A stretch of 64,000 bases of DNA from Hymenobacter jejuensis (GCF_006337165.1 NZ_CP040896.1:3348001-3412000); one strand, 5' to 3'; shown: positions 34,338-43,685, counted from the stretch's first letter. Made by a program: numbers and translations. The notes: generated by a model from the sequence alone, not told the origin.

Positions 34338-36509
34338 ATGGCAGAAGTAGTAGATAACTTCGATTGGGACAACGTCGGAGCGGCGCAGTTTGGTGGTAAC
34401 TATACCGCTGAGCAGCGTGCCGAGATGGAAAAAATGTACAGCGACACGCTGACAACCGTCCAGGAAGAAGAAGTGATCAAAGGAACCGTAGTGGGCATTA
34501 CCGACCGCGACGTAATCCTGAACATCGGCTTCAAATCCGACGGCCTTGTGCCCTTGTCGGAATTCCGCGACTTGGTTGACCTGAAAGTAGGCGACCAGGT
34601 AGAGGTGTTCATCGAAGACCAAGAAGACGCTAACGGCCAGCTGATCCTGTCGCGCAAGAAGGCGAAGATCAAGCAGGCATGGAAGTCGATCTACGACGCG
34701 CTGGAAAATGATACCATCCTGGAAGGCGTTGTAAAGCGTCGTACCAAAGGTGGTCTGATCATGGACCTGGACGGCGTAGAGGCTTTCCTCCCCGGCTCAC
34801 AAATTGACGTGAAGCCTATCCGTGACTTCGACATCTATGTAGGTCGTCGCATGGAAGTGAAAGTGGTAAAAATCAACGCCGCTTTCGACAACGTAGTAGT
34901 TTCGCACAAAGTCCTGATCGAGAAAGACCTCGAGAAGCAGCGCGAAGCCATCCTCAATAACCTGGAGAAAGGCCAGATCCTCGAAGGCGTTATCAAGAAC
35001 ATGACCAACTTCGGTGTGTTCATCGACCTTGGTGGCGTAGATGGTCTGTTGCACATTACCGACATCTCGTGGGGCCGTATCGCGCACCCGAGCGAAGTGT
35101 TGCAGCTCGACCAGAAGCTCAACGTGGTAGTTCTGGACTTCGACGAAGCCAAGAAGCGTATCTCGTTGGGTCTGAAGCAGTTGACTCCTCACCCGTGGGA
35201 TTCGCTGCCCGCCGACATGGGCGTAGGCTCGAAGGTGAAAGGCCGCATTGTGAACGTTGCCGACTATGGCGCGTTCATGGAAATCATCCCCGGCGTAGAA
35301 GGTCTCATCCACGTTTCGGAAATGTCGTGGAGCCAGCACTTGCGCAACCCGCAGGACTTCATTAAGCAAGGCGACGTAGTTGAAGCGCAGATCCTGACGC
35401 TCGACCGCGAAGACCGCAAGATGAGCCTCGGCATCAAGCAATTGACCGAAGATCCATGGACCCGCGCTGACTTCGGCACGAAGTACGCCGTAGGCACCAA
35501 GCACAACGGTCTGGTGCGCAACCTGACCAACTTCGGCCTGTTCGTAGAGCTGGAAGAAGGTGTGGACGGCCTCGTGCACGTTTCGGACCTGTCGTGGACC
35601 AAGAAGATCAAGCACCCTTCGGAAGTAGTGAAGGTGGGCGATCGTCTGGACGTGGTGGTGCTCGAACTCGACGTAGCCAATCGTCGTCTGGCGCTGGGCC
35701 ACAAGCAGTTGGAAGAAAACCCTTGGGATACGTTCGCTACGGTGTTCACTCCTGGCTCGGTTCACCGTGCTACCATCACCGAGAAGAACGACCGCGGCGC
35801 GGTGCTCGAGTTGCCTTACGGCATCGAAGGCTTCGCTTATCCGAAGTCGTTGCAGAAAGAGGATGGTTCGCAGGCTGAAAACGGCGAATCGCTCGACTTC
35901 CGCGTGGTAGAATTCTCGAAGGATGACCGTCGTATCGTTCTGTCGCATTCGGCTGTTTACAACCAGGCACAGGAAGAAGACACGCGTGCTTCGAAGTTCG
36001 CGAAGAAGAAGCCCGCTGCTGGTGCTCCGGCTGCCGGTGCTGCTCAGGGTGATGCCAAAGCTAACGACGCCAAGAAATTGGCTCCGGCTGAAAAGTCGAC
36101 CCTCGGCGACCTCGATGCATTGTCCGCTCTGCGTGACCGCATGATGGGCAACGAACGCGATGCTGGTGTGCAAAAGCTGCAGGCCAACGCCGAAGCCAAG
36201 GCTCCTAAGGCGGCTGCTAAAGCTGAAGAGGCTCCGGCCGCTGAAGCTCCTGCTGAAGAAGCCCCCGCCGCTGGCGGCATTCTGTCGGCCGTAACCGGCG
36301 CTGCTTCGGCGGCTTTCGATAAGGTGAAAGAAGTTGCTGGCGACGCTGTTGAAGCTGCTACGCACTCCGAAGCTTTCGAGAAAGCCAAAGAATTGGCTGG
36401 TGACGTAGTTGAGCGTGCTACGGAAGTAGCTGGCGACGTAGTCGACAAGGCGAAAGACCTGATTAGCGGCGACGAAAACGCCGACAAGAAGGACGAAGAG
36501 AAAGCCTAA
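34338..36509 (+). CDS. rpsA: 30S ribosomal protein S1 with long C-terminal tail
   Basis: Binds mRNA on the small subunit and supports initiation. The 723 residues hold six S1-type OB domains between about 45 and 545 (for example FGVFIDLGGVDGLLHITDIS and YGAFMEIIPGVEGLIHVSEM). After residue 550 comes a tail of about 170 residues: first Ala/Pro/Lys-rich, then amphipathic repeats such as KVKEVAGDAVEAAT and KELAGDVVERATEVAGDVVD. The ATG 34338 (MAEVVDNFDW) fits the family. The tail is unusual in length and type; see findings. Confidence 0.96.
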   Translation: MAEVVDNFDWDNVGAAQFGGNYTAEQRAEMEKMYSDTLTTVQEEEVIKGTVVGITDRDVILNIGFKSDGLVPLSEFRDLVDLKVGDQVEVFIEDQEDANGQLILSRKKAKIKQAWKSIYDALENDTILEGVVKRRTKGGLIMDLDGVEAFLPGSQIDVKPIRDFDIYVGRRMEVKVVKINAAFDNVVVSHKVLIEKDLEKQREAILNNLEKGQILEGVIKNMTNFGVFIDLGGVDGLLHITDISWGRIAHPSEVLQLDQKLNVVVLDFDEAKKRISLGLKQLTPHPWDSLPADMGVGSKVKGRIVNVADYGAFMEIIPGVEGLIHVSEMSWSQHLRNPQDFIKQGDVVEAQILTLDREDRKMSLGIKQLTEDPWTRADFGTKYAVGTKHNGLVRNLTNFGLFVELEEGVDGLVHVSDLSWTKKIKHPSEVVKVGDRLDVVVLELDVANRRLALGHKQLEENPWDTFATVFTPGSVHRATITEKNDRGAVLELPYGIEGFAYPKSLQKEDGSQAENGESLDFRVVEFSKDDRRIVLSHSAVYNQAQEEDTRASKFAKKKPAAGAPAAGAAQGDAKANDAKKLAPAEKSTLGDLDALSALRDRMMGNERDAGVQKLQANAEAKAPKAAAKAEEAPAAEAPAEEAPAAGGILSAVTGAASAAFDKVKEVAGDAVEAATHSEAFEKAKELAGDVVERATEVAGDVVDKAKDLISGDENADKKDEEKA

Positions 36510-36531
36510 TCTTTTTTCTTAAGCTGATTGG

Positions 36532-36563
36532 AAAGGTCCCGGAGCAATCCGGGACCTTTTCTT
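36532..36563 (+). terminator. Intrinsic terminator of rpsA
   Basis: AAAGGTCCCGG (36532-36542) pairs with CCGGGACCTTT (36549-36559), followed by T-rich sequence. Confidence 0.9.
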
Positions 36564-36646
36564 TTGAATAGGAAACCGAAGCACCCAGGTCTTCTCACAG
36601 GAGGTCAGTGACTTACAGCGGCAGAAGCTTAAAAACCGCGTAGTGG

Positions 36647-36678
36647 TTTGGCAAAAGCAATATTATCCTGTAGCTTTG
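36647..36678 (+). promoter_or_regulatory. Bacteroidota-type promoter of tRNA-Cys
   Basis: TTTG (36647-36650), a 20-nt spacer and TAGCTTTG (36671-36678) match the TTTG-N19/21-TAnnTTTG consensus exactly. The tRNA begins 18 nt downstream. It is the best promoter in the window. Confidence 0.75.
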
Positions 36679-36696
36679 CATCCCATTCAAAAACCA

Positions 36697-36767
36697 GGTG
36701 ACGTGACCGAGTGGCTAGGTAGAGGTCTGCAAAACCTCCTACAGCGGTTCGAATCCGCTCGTCACCT
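36697..36767 (+). tRNA. tRNA-Cys (GCA)
   Basis: 71-nt tRNA: acceptor GGTGACG pairs with CGTCACC, discriminator T (U73, a cysteine identity element). The anticodon stem GAGGT/ACCTC holds loop CTGCAAA with anticodon GCA, and the T arm is AGCGG-TTCGAAT-CCGCT. CCA is not encoded (TCTT follows). Confidence 0.97.
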
Positions 36768-36802
36768 CTTTTTCCTAGTTCCTGTTTTCGTTTAGCTCTG
36801 TG

Positions 36803-36834
36803 CCCCAGCCGATTAGCCCCGGCTGGGGTTTTTT
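36803..36834 (+). terminator. Intrinsic terminator after tRNA-Cys
   Basis: CCCCAGCC pairs with GGCTGGGG and is followed by six T. Confidence 0.9.
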
Positions 36835-37038
36835 GCTTTTATGGCTTTGAGGAGAGTGTATTTTTATTTCGATAAATGTCTTATTATGAGATTGTTATAA
36901 ATAAATTTAGGTTGAAGCCCTCGGGTTCATTACCTTATGATAAGGTGGCAAACAGTCCTAGCGGCCCGTTGTCACAACATCCTTGGCGCAAACTCACTCG
37001 TACAACCGCGCACAACTTTCTTCCATCTCCCTTTCCTT

Positions 37039-39684
37039 ATGAAGATCATTGACCTGCGCACGATGCGCGGCCCGAGTTACTTCTCCGTCAAGCACCACAA
37101 GCTTATTGTGATGAAGGTTGACTTAGAGGACTTTGCCGACAAGTGGTCGAATGCTGTAGCTGGCTTAGCTGGTCGGTTGACAAAGCTTTTTCCTGAACTG
37201 GGCAAATCCCGGGTGGTTTCGGACTCGGTAAAGCAATCGGCCAAAAACCCGCCCCTGACCAAAGAACAACTTGCTGATGGAGAGCCTCTTGGCCACGTAA
37301 TCCAGCATGTGGCCTTGGAACTACAACGATTGGCCGGCATGCCGGTGTACTGGGGCAAGTCGTATCCGGCGCACGAGGCAGGGGTGGAGTTTGTGGTGTT
37401 TGCCTACCAAGAAGAACGTGCTGGCCGCGTAGCTGCCGAAGCGGCAGTAGAAATCGTGGAAAGCCTTTGCCGGAAGCAAAAGACTGATATTAAGGGCATT
37501 GTAAATGAGCTGCACGACATTCGCGAGCAAGAATTCTTCGGACCAAGTACCTATAGCATTGTAGCCGAAGCGGCGTCGCGTGGGATTCCGTATATCCAGC
37601 TCAAAAACAGCAACATCATCCAGCTGGGGTACGGCGTAAACCAAAAGCGCATCTGGGCGACTACTACCACTTATACCTCGCACGCGGGAGTTGAGATTGC
37701 TGGTAACAAGAACCGGACAAAGGCCATGCTGCGTGATGCCGGCGTACCTGTGCCGCGCGGTACTACCGTGTATTCGCCTGAGGGCCTGCGCGATGCGATT
37801 GACGAGTTGGGGTTCCCCATTGTGACCAAGCCGCTAGATGGCAACCACGGTAAAGGAGCTACCATCAATATTTCGAACTGGAAAGAAGCCCTTGCGGGGT
37901 TCAAAGCCGCGCAGGTGTATTCGCGAGCGGTTATTGTCGAGCAGTTTGTGACAGGGTTTGACTACCGACTACTGGTAGTTAACGGTAAGCTGATCGCGGC
38001 TGCCAAGCGCACGCCTGCAGCCGTTGTTGGTGATGGCGAGAGCACCATTCAACAGCTCATCGATAAAGTGAATCGCGACCCGCGTCGGGGTGTGGGGCAC
38101 GAAAAAGTGCTGACGGCCATCAAGGCCGACAAGCATACGATGGCGATTTTGAAGGCTAGAGAACTGACGCTCAAATCGGTGCTGCCCCAAGGTGAGACGC
38201 TGTATCTGAAGAGTACTGCCAACATCAGCACCGGTGGCACTGCCAGCGATGTGACTGATCTGGTCGATCCGTACAACGTCTTATTGGCCGAGCGCGTGGC
38301 GGGCATCATAGGGCTCGACATCTGCGGCATCGACCTTCTTACCACAGATATTGCCATCCCACTAAACGAAACCCGCGGCGCAGTGATCGAAGTAAATGCG
38401 GCGCCGGGCTTCCGGATGCACATTTCGCCTACGGAAGGGCTGCCCCGCAACGTGGCTGCTCCAGTGGTCGATATGCTGTTTCCGCCCACGAGCGAGTCAC
38501 GCATTCCGATCATTGCCATTACGGGTACCAACGGCAAAACCACCACTACCCGCCTGATAGCGCATATTGTAGCAGCACAAGGCTATAAAGTGGGCTTCAC
38601 CACCACGGATGGCATTTATATTCAGGGCAAACAACTGCAAAAAGGTGATTGTACCGGCGGCCAAAGCGCTGAGTTTGTGCTCAAAGACCCGACCGTCAAC
38701 TATGCAGTGCTCGAAACCGCGCGCGGGGGCATGTTGCGCTCGGGGCTGGGCTTTACTAGTTGCGATATAGCCGTGGTTACCAACGTCGCAGCCGACCATT
38801 TGGGGATGCGCGACATCCATACGGTGGAAGAAATGGCCAACGTGAAAGCGGTGTTGCCGCGGACTGTAAAAAAGGATGGCTGGGCTGTGCTCAACGCCGA
38901 CGACGAGCTGGTATTCGGTATGTGTCGCCAACTGGATTGCCGCGTGGCTTTGTTCAGTATGAACGAAAACAACCCCCGTATTCTCGACCATGTGGAGAAC
39001 GGGGGAGTGGCCGCCGTGTACGAAGAAGGCTACATTACCATATACAAAAACAGCTACAAGCTCCGCATTGACCGGGCTGCGGAGTTTCCGATTACGTTCG
39101 GCGGCCGCGCAACATTCAACATCGAAAACAGCCTGGCAGCTGCGTTGTCGGCTTATCTGGCGGGCTTTGGCCGCGATGAGATCAAAACGGCGTTGCGCAC
39201 GTTTGTGCCCTCGGCCACCAAGACTCCGGGCCGGATGAACGTCTACCGATTCCCGGATTTTGAAGTCATTGTAGATTACGCCCATAATACAGCCGGTATC
39301 GAGAAATTCGCGGAGTTTCTCGACAACACGCCCGCGACGCATAAAGTAGGCGTGGTATCGGGCCTGGGCGACCGTCGCGAGGAAGATACCATCGGTTTCT
39401 CCCGCGTGATCGGCCGTATTTGCGATGAGGTGATTTTACGCCAAGACCGCGATCTGCGCGGCAAAACCGCCGAAGAAATCCGGACCTTGATGGAGCACGG
39501 CCTTCGCCTCGACAAACCCGATCTGCCGATCACCTACATCGAAGACGAAATGCAGGCCATTGACCACATACTCACAACGGCGCAGAAAGGCTCGGTGATC
39601 GTCATGCTCACCGAAAATATTTCGGGGACGCTCAAAAAGCTCGATTCGTACGAAGCTTCTCTTATGGAGAAAACGGCGAAATAG
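37039..39684 (+). CDS. cphA: Cyanophycin synthetase
   Basis: ATP-dependent ligase that extends a poly-Asp chain carrying Arg side chains (cyanophycin, a nitrogen reserve). The 881 residues match the family: an N-terminal domain (about 1-210), an ATP-grasp domain (about 215-485; VTKPLDGNHGKGATINI) and a Mur-ligase domain (about 490-881) with P-loop ITGTNGKTTTTR at 494-505. The ATG 37039 (MKIIDLRTMRGPSYFS) is the family start; the 34 codons before it are not conserved-looking. No cyanophycinase or isoaspartyl peptidase gene is nearby. A Glu- or amino-acid-variant polymer is an alternative product. Confidence 0.94.
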   Translation: MKIIDLRTMRGPSYFSVKHHKLIVMKVDLEDFADKWSNAVAGLAGRLTKLFPELGKSRVVSDSVKQSAKNPPLTKEQLADGEPLGHVIQHVALELQRLAGMPVYWGKSYPAHEAGVEFVVFAYQEERAGRVAAEAAVEIVESLCRKQKTDIKGIVNELHDIREQEFFGPSTYSIVAEAASRGIPYIQLKNSNIIQLGYGVNQKRIWATTTTYTSHAGVEIAGNKNRTKAMLRDAGVPVPRGTTVYSPEGLRDAIDELGFPIVTKPLDGNHGKGATINISNWKEALAGFKAAQVYSRAVIVEQFVTGFDYRLLVVNGKLIAAAKRTPAAVVGDGESTIQQLIDKVNRDPRRGVGHEKVLTAIKADKHTMAILKARELTLKSVLPQGETLYLKSTANISTGGTASDVTDLVDPYNVLLAERVAGIIGLDICGIDLLTTDIAIPLNETRGAVIEVNAAPGFRMHISPTEGLPRNVAAPVVDMLFPPTSESRIPIIAITGTNGKTTTTRLIAHIVAAQGYKVGFTTTDGIYIQGKQLQKGDCTGGQSAEFVLKDPTVNYAVLETARGGMLRSGLGFTSCDIAVVTNVAADHLGMRDIHTVEEMANVKAVLPRTVKKDGWAVLNADDELVFGMCRQLDCRVALFSMNENNPRILDHVENGGVAAVYEEGYITIYKNSYKLRIDRAAEFPITFGGRATFNIENSLAAALSAYLAGFGRDEIKTALRTFVPSATKTPGRMNVYRFPDFEVIVDYAHNTAGIEKFAEFLDNTPATHKVGVVSGLGDRREEDTIGFSRVIGRICDEVILRQDRDLRGKTAEEIRTLMEHGLRLDKPDLPITYIEDEMQAIDHILTTAQKGSVIVMLTENISGTLKKLDSYEASLMEKTAK

Positions 39685-39698
39685 AGAGAAATAATAAT

Positions 39699-39730
39699 CA
39701 TTCATATCTATCTGATTATTAAATAAATAT
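39699..39730 (+). repeat. AT-rich intergenic element after cphA
   Basis: ATCTATCTGATTATTAAATA follows the cphA stop and resembles the dispersed element with a weakened palindrome. Confidence 0.4.
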
Positions 39731-39731
39731 A

Positions 39732-39765
39732 AAAACGGCCCGCTGCGTGAGCAGCGGGCCGTTTT
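39732..39765. terminator. Bidirectional intrinsic terminator
   Basis: AAAACGGCCCGCTGC (39732-39746) pairs with GCAGCGGGCCGTTTT (39751-39765) around a GTGA tetraloop, between the convergent cphA and coiled-coil genes. Confidence 0.93.
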
Positions 39766-39794
39766 CGTTACTGAATCCAAGCCTAAGTAGAAGC

Positions 39795-40742
39795 TTATTT
39801 CAGCGTGAAGGTGGTTTTACCGATCATCACGCCGCCTGAATAAAGCTCAACAGTGTGCAAACCCGTTTTGTAAGCCGCGCCTTTGGCATAGATGAATTGC
39901 ACGGGCTGGCGCGTGTTGTCGTACACGATGTCCTGCTTAGCTGTGTAGAAGGCTTCGGAGCCGTCGATCATGAAGGTGCCGCCGCCGGTGCTCAGGTTGT
40001 AGAGAGCTGAGCCGTCGGGCTCGATTAGGCGCATCATGATCTCTTTGGTTTCTTTCGGGGCCACGTCGTTGCGAGCCAAGTTGAAAGTTACTTTTACCTT
40101 TTCTACCCGCTTGGCTTTGAACTCGTTATCGTCGTCGTCCTTTTCCTTGTTACGGGAGTTGATAACGCCCACGCGGATGTTTTCGGCCTGCAACCGCGAC
40201 GCGATCGCTACCTTCTCCGACAAATCTTGGTTGGTGCGGGCGATGGTGGTGATGGTGTCGGTCAGCTTGTTTTGCCGTTCCTTCAGGGTGGTGGTTTCGG
40301 TGTAAAGTGCTTCGTTATCCGACTTCAGCTGAGCGATTTCTTCGTCTTTCTTTCTGAGCTGATTTTCGAAGTTGGCGGCGCGCTCTTTAAAGCGGCGCTG
40401 CTCTGCAATAGAAAAGCTGCCGGCCCGGAATGAGCGAAGCTTAATCAAATCAGCATTGACGGCCGCAATGCGTGCTTCCAGCGAGTCGTTGGCTTGGCCC
40501 ATGGCCTGTACCTCTTGGCTTTGGCGTTCAAAATCGGCTTTGATCGCTTCGTACTGCTTGATCTGCTCCTCCAGCTTAATGTCTTTTTCCTTGACCGTGG
40601 CGGTAAGCTGCTCGTTTTGCTTTCCCTTTTGCTGATTCATGTAAAACAGAAAGCCGTTGATGCCCAGCAGCACCAGAATCAGTGCCACAATCAGCAGCAC
40701 TCGGTTGTTGTTCTTTGGCTCGGGGCTTTGGTTTTGTTCCAT
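39795..40742 (-). CDS. Membrane-anchored coiled-coil protein, unknown function
   Basis: The 315-residue protein has a short cytoplasmic head and one membrane helix (about 15-34, LLIVALILVLLGINGFLFYM). A heptad-rich coiled coil runs from about 45 to 185 (EQIKQYEAIKADFERQSQEV). The C-terminal domain of about 110 residues is beta-rich (VKVTFNLARNDVAPKETKEI to KTTFTLK). It is likely periplasmic. The architecture is seen in many Bacteroidota, but I know no function. Monocistronic. Confidence 0.82.
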   Translation of the reverse strand: MEQNQSPEPKNNNRVLLIVALILVLLGINGFLFYMNQQKGKQNEQLTATVKEKDIKLEEQIKQYEAIKADFERQSQEVQAMGQANDSLEARIAAVNADLIKLRSFRAGSFSIAEQRRFKERAANFENQLRKKDEEIAQLKSDNEALYTETTTLKERQNKLTDTITTIARTNQDLSEKVAIASRLQAENIRVGVINSRNKEKDDDDNEFKAKRVEKVKVTFNLARNDVAPKETKEIMMRLIEPDGSALYNLSTGGGTFMIDGSEAFYTAKQDIVYDNTRQPVQFIYAKGAAYKTGLHTVELYSGGVMIGKTTFTLK

Positions 40743-40852
40743 AGCAGGAGAATTAAGTTAAGCCGGACAATCCGGACGGTAAGTTACCTTTATGCACAAA
40801 AATAGAGGGATTGTCCACTCAGGCAAGTTTCACGCATAAATACTAAGTCTGC

Positions 40853-41461
40853 ATGAAATCGGATTTACTATTTGGACAAGAGTATTGGAGTAGCCGCTAC
40901 GCGACCGGCCGAACCGGATGGGATGCTGGTATTATAACGCCGCCGCTACGGGATTATTTTGCGCAACTGGGCCCACCCACCGCCCTACGCATTCTGATAC
41001 CCGGCGCCGGCAAAGGGTACGAGGCTGAGTATCTGTATACTATGGGCTGGCCTAACGTGTTTGTGGCCGATTTGGCGCCCGAGGCATTACAGGCATTGCA
41101 GGCGCGGGTTCCGGATTTCCCCGCCGATCATTTGTTGCAGGAAGATTTTTTTGCACTAAGCCCAGAGCCGCCCTACAACCTCATTGTGGAGCAAACCTTT
41201 TTTTGTGCCATCGACCCGGCCCGCCGCGCCGACTACGCCCGCAAGTGCTCCGAGTTGCTGCGGCCGGGCGGCAAACTGATGGGCGTACTGTTCGACCGGG
41301 AGTTTGGCTCGGCTTCTGAGCCACCCTTCGGCGGTACCCGAGAAGAATACCGCGCTTATTTTGCTCCGTACTTCGAGTTCCTTCACTTCGAAACTGCGTA
41401 TAACTCTCTAAAGCCTCGCCAAGGTCAGGAGCTGTTTATCTGCTTGAAAAACAGACATTAG
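40853..41461 (+). CDS. TPMT-family SAM-dependent methyltransferase
   Basis: The 202-residue enzyme is of the thiopurine S-methyltransferase family: WDAGIITPPLRDYF near the N-terminus, the SAM-binding ILIPGAGKGYEAEYL, and NLIVEQTFFCAIDP. It probably methylates a thiol or other small soft nucleophile. It is alone, with a hairpin after the stop. A promoter is not obvious. Confidence 0.88.
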   Translation: MKSDLLFGQEYWSSRYATGRTGWDAGIITPPLRDYFAQLGPPTALRILIPGAGKGYEAEYLYTMGWPNVFVADLAPEALQALQARVPDFPADHLLQEDFFALSPEPPYNLIVEQTFFCAIDPARRADYARKCSELLRPGGKLMGVLFDREFGSASEPPFGGTREEYRAYFAPYFEFLHFETAYNSLKPRQGQELFICLKNRH

Positions 41462-41510
41462 CAGCAGGCCACGTAGCGATAAAACACTACTTGACCTGCT
41501 GCCTTCCTTT
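41461..41510 (+). terminator. Probable terminator of the TPMT-like gene
   Basis: GCAGCAGG (41461-41468) pairs with CCTGCTGC (41495-41502) and an inner GTAG/CTAC extends the stem; a T-rich stretch follows. Confidence 0.6.
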
Positions 41511-41572
41511 TCGTTGAACCCCAAAATTGTCCTACCGCGCAGCTGTTACAGCTTGTGCTTTATTTCATTCTC

Positions 41573-42427
41573 ATGCTCGAATCCTTAACCAACGTCCTGC
41601 CGCATTTCCGCAATACCAATTCTGGTCAGTTCTTTTTGATGGCAGGGCCCTGCGTCATCGAAGGCGAAGACATGGCCCTGCGCATTGCCGAAAAGGTGAA
41701 GCACATCACCGACAAGCTCCAGATTCCCTACATTTTCAAGGGTTCGTACCGCAAGGCCAATCGTTCGCGCATCGATTCGTTCACGGGCATCGGCGACGAA
41801 ACGGCGTTGCGCATTCTGCAGAAAGTCAGTCAGGAAATCGGGGTTCCGACCGTGACCGACATCCACGAATCGGAGGAAGCCGCTTTTGCTGCCGAGTACG
41901 TGGACGTGCTTCAGATTCCGGCATTTCTGTGCCGCCAGACTGACTTGCTGATTGCGGCTGCCAAAACCGGTAAAGTAGTGAATATCAAGAAGGGGCAATT
42001 CCTGTCGGGCGAAGCGATGCAATTTGCCGTTGATAAAGTACGGCAGTCGGGTAATCCGCATGTCATCCTCACCGACCGCGGCAATTCCTTTGGCTATTCC
42101 GACCTAGTAGTGGATTTTCGCAACCTGCCTGCCATGCGCAGCTTCGACGTACCCGTGGTGATGGACGTAACGCATTCGCTGCAACGTCCTAACCAAGCCA
42201 GCGGCGTAACGGGCGGCCAACCGGCTCTGATTGAGACCATTGCAAAAGCCGCCATTGCTGTGGGCGCCGATGGGCTGTTCATCGAAACCCACCCCACGCC
42301 AGCTACCGCCAAGTCGGATGGGGCGAACATGCTGGCGCTCGATCAATTGGAAGCCCTGCTGACGAAGCTAACCCGCATTCGGCAGGCTTTGCAGGACGAA
42401 GGCAGCATTGCGCCGATTTCTACATAA
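41573..42427 (+). CDS. kdsA: 3-deoxy-8-phosphooctulonate synthase
   Basis: Condenses PEP with arabinose 5-phosphate to KDO 8-phosphate, an early LPS-core step. The 284 residues show MAGPCVIEGEDMALRIAE, FKGSYRKANRSR, VTDIHESEEA, LTDRGNSFGYSDLVVDFR and VMDVTHSLQRPN. A GTG six codons upstream is possible, but the ATG 41573 (MLESLTNVLPHF) is preferred. Its presence confirms a Gram-negative, LPS-making cell. Confidence 0.96.
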   Translation: MLESLTNVLPHFRNTNSGQFFLMAGPCVIEGEDMALRIAEKVKHITDKLQIPYIFKGSYRKANRSRIDSFTGIGDETALRILQKVSQEIGVPTVTDIHESEEAAFAAEYVDVLQIPAFLCRQTDLLIAAAKTGKVVNIKKGQFLSGEAMQFAVDKVRQSGNPHVILTDRGNSFGYSDLVVDFRNLPAMRSFDVPVVMDVTHSLQRPNQASGVTGGQPALIETIAKAAIAVGADGLFIETHPTPATAKSDGANMLALDQLEALLTKLTRIRQALQDEGSIAPIST

Positions 42428-42452
42428 ACACTTGATTTTCAAGCGTTTATCC
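42428..42452 (+). repeat. AT-rich palindromic element between convergent genes
   Basis: ACACTTGATTTTCAAGCGTT, palindromic at CTTGA-TTT-TCAAG, sits immediately after the kdsA stop and spans to the opposing methyltransferase stop. The 19-bp convergent gap holds nothing else. Confidence 0.55.
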
Positions 42453-43286
42453 AGAAAACCATTTGGTGCTGTTCAGAAGCTTATCCAATGGATGGCCAAA
42501 GCGCAGCGAAAAGTCTTGTTTGGGTTGGTTCTTCCGGAAGAAAACCAAGCCGATAAAGTATAGGTCAACGGTCAGGCGCACTTCCGGGTGCTGCTTGATC
42601 GTTTGCCAGGCACGTTCCATTTCCGAAGACCAATGAATGTCGTCGAAAACGAATACGCTGTCGTCTGTACGGCGCGTGAGGCACTGCTCGAAGTAGCGCA
42701 CAGTAGGCTCGTAGCGGTGGTTCCCGTCGAAAAAAGCGAAGTCTATCGGGCCGGGTAGCGCCGCAAGGGTAGGAGCCAAGGTGTCATCTAAGTTGCCCTC
42801 GACGAGTTGTACGTTGTTTAGCTTCAGCTTATTAAACGTTTGGCGAGCGACCGCGGCCGTATTGGGGCAACCCTCAAACGTCACCGTCTGCGCCCGTAAG
42901 CAGGGCGAGGCCAGATACGCCGTGGTTAGGCCCAACGAAGTTCCTAGCTCAAGAATAGTATGGGGCTGGAAATGATTAACCAACCTGAAAAGCAATTGCC
43001 CAAACATGCGTGGCTTAGCCGCTGTGCGGGCAATATCCCGGATGCGGCGCTGACGGCCAGCTCCGGTATGCGAGCCCGCGCCGAAATCCCGGACAGCTAT
43101 CGAATCGGAGGTGTGAAGCAGCTCACGCCGGCGGGCTTCAATGGGCGCATAAGCTCGGTATTCACCATCGTGGTTGATGACGTGGTTATAGAGCCCAAAA
43201 ACGAACGGGGAATGCAGACCGTGCGCATTCCCCGAGCGGAGGTAAAATTGTAAGAAGCTGTATGCCTGAAAGATAAGAGGCGGCAC
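42447..43286 (-). CDS. Class I SAM-dependent methyltransferase
   Basis: The 279-residue protein has the Rossmann motif ILELGTSLGLTTAYLASP, the acidic loop FEGCPNTAAVA, LPGPIDFAFFDGNHRYEPTV and VFVFDDIHWSSEMERAW, a pattern close to O-methyltransferase family 24 (methyltransf_24). The N-terminus (MPPLIFQAYSFLQFYLRSGN) is helical and not part of the core. Substrate unknown. It lies 12 bp before apaG on the same strand and may be co-transcribed with it. Confidence 0.88.
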   Translation of the reverse strand: MPPLIFQAYSFLQFYLRSGNAHGLHSPFVFGLYNHVINHDGEYRAYAPIEARRRELLHTSDSIAVRDFGAGSHTGAGRQRRIRDIARTAAKPRMFGQLLFRLVNHFQPHTILELGTSLGLTTAYLASPCLRAQTVTFEGCPNTAAVARQTFNKLKLNNVQLVEGNLDDTLAPTLAALPGPIDFAFFDGNHRYEPTVRYFEQCLTRRTDDSVFVFDDIHWSSEMERAWQTIKQHPEVRLTVDLYFIGLVFFRKNQPKQDFSLRFGHPLDKLLNSTKWFSG

Positions 43287-43298
43287 GCGTAACGGGTA

Positions 43299-43685
43299 TT
43301 AATTCAAGCGGTATGGCACCACAAGGGTAAATTCTGGAATGTCAACGGTAAACTCCTTGCCATCAACGAGGCGCTCCATCTGGTAGGTGCCCCGCATCTT
43401 GCCCAAGCCGCTTTTTAAGTTGCAGCCCGATACGTATTGGTGCGAATCGCCGGGTTCTAACGTAGGCTGCTGGCCCACCACGCCTTCGCCTTCCACTTCA
43501 CGCGTAACGCCGTTAGCATCGTAAATGTACCAGTGCCGACGCAGTAGTTTTACGGTGTATTCGCCGTTATTACGGATATCAATCTTGTAGGCAAATACGT
43601 AATGCTCCTGGCCGGGGCTGGAATAATCTGGCAAGTAATTGGTCGTGACGGTTACCGTTACGCCCTGCGTCGTCGTCGTATTCAT
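43299..43685 (-). CDS. apaG: ApaG family protein
   Basis: The 128-residue protein matches ApaG: VTVTTNYLPDYSSPGQEHYV, FAYKIDIRNNGEYTVKLLRR, HWYIYDANG and MRGTYQME blocks of the immunoglobulin-like fold. Loss of ApaG alters Co2+ resistance and Ap4A levels in enterobacteria; the biochemical role is not settled. Confidence 0.94.
   Translation of the reverse strand: MNTTTTQGVTVTVTTNYLPDYSSPGQEHYVFAYKIDIRNNGEYTVKLLRRHWYIYDANGVTREVEGEGVVGQQPTLEPGDSHQYVSGCNLKSGLGKMRGTYQMERLVDGKEFTVDIPEFTLVVPYRLN

Noticed and set aside
34797..36365. 522-codon open frame on the minus strand opposite rpsA
   Set aside because: The plus strand encodes six S1 domains; the antisense product is low-complexity and has no start context.
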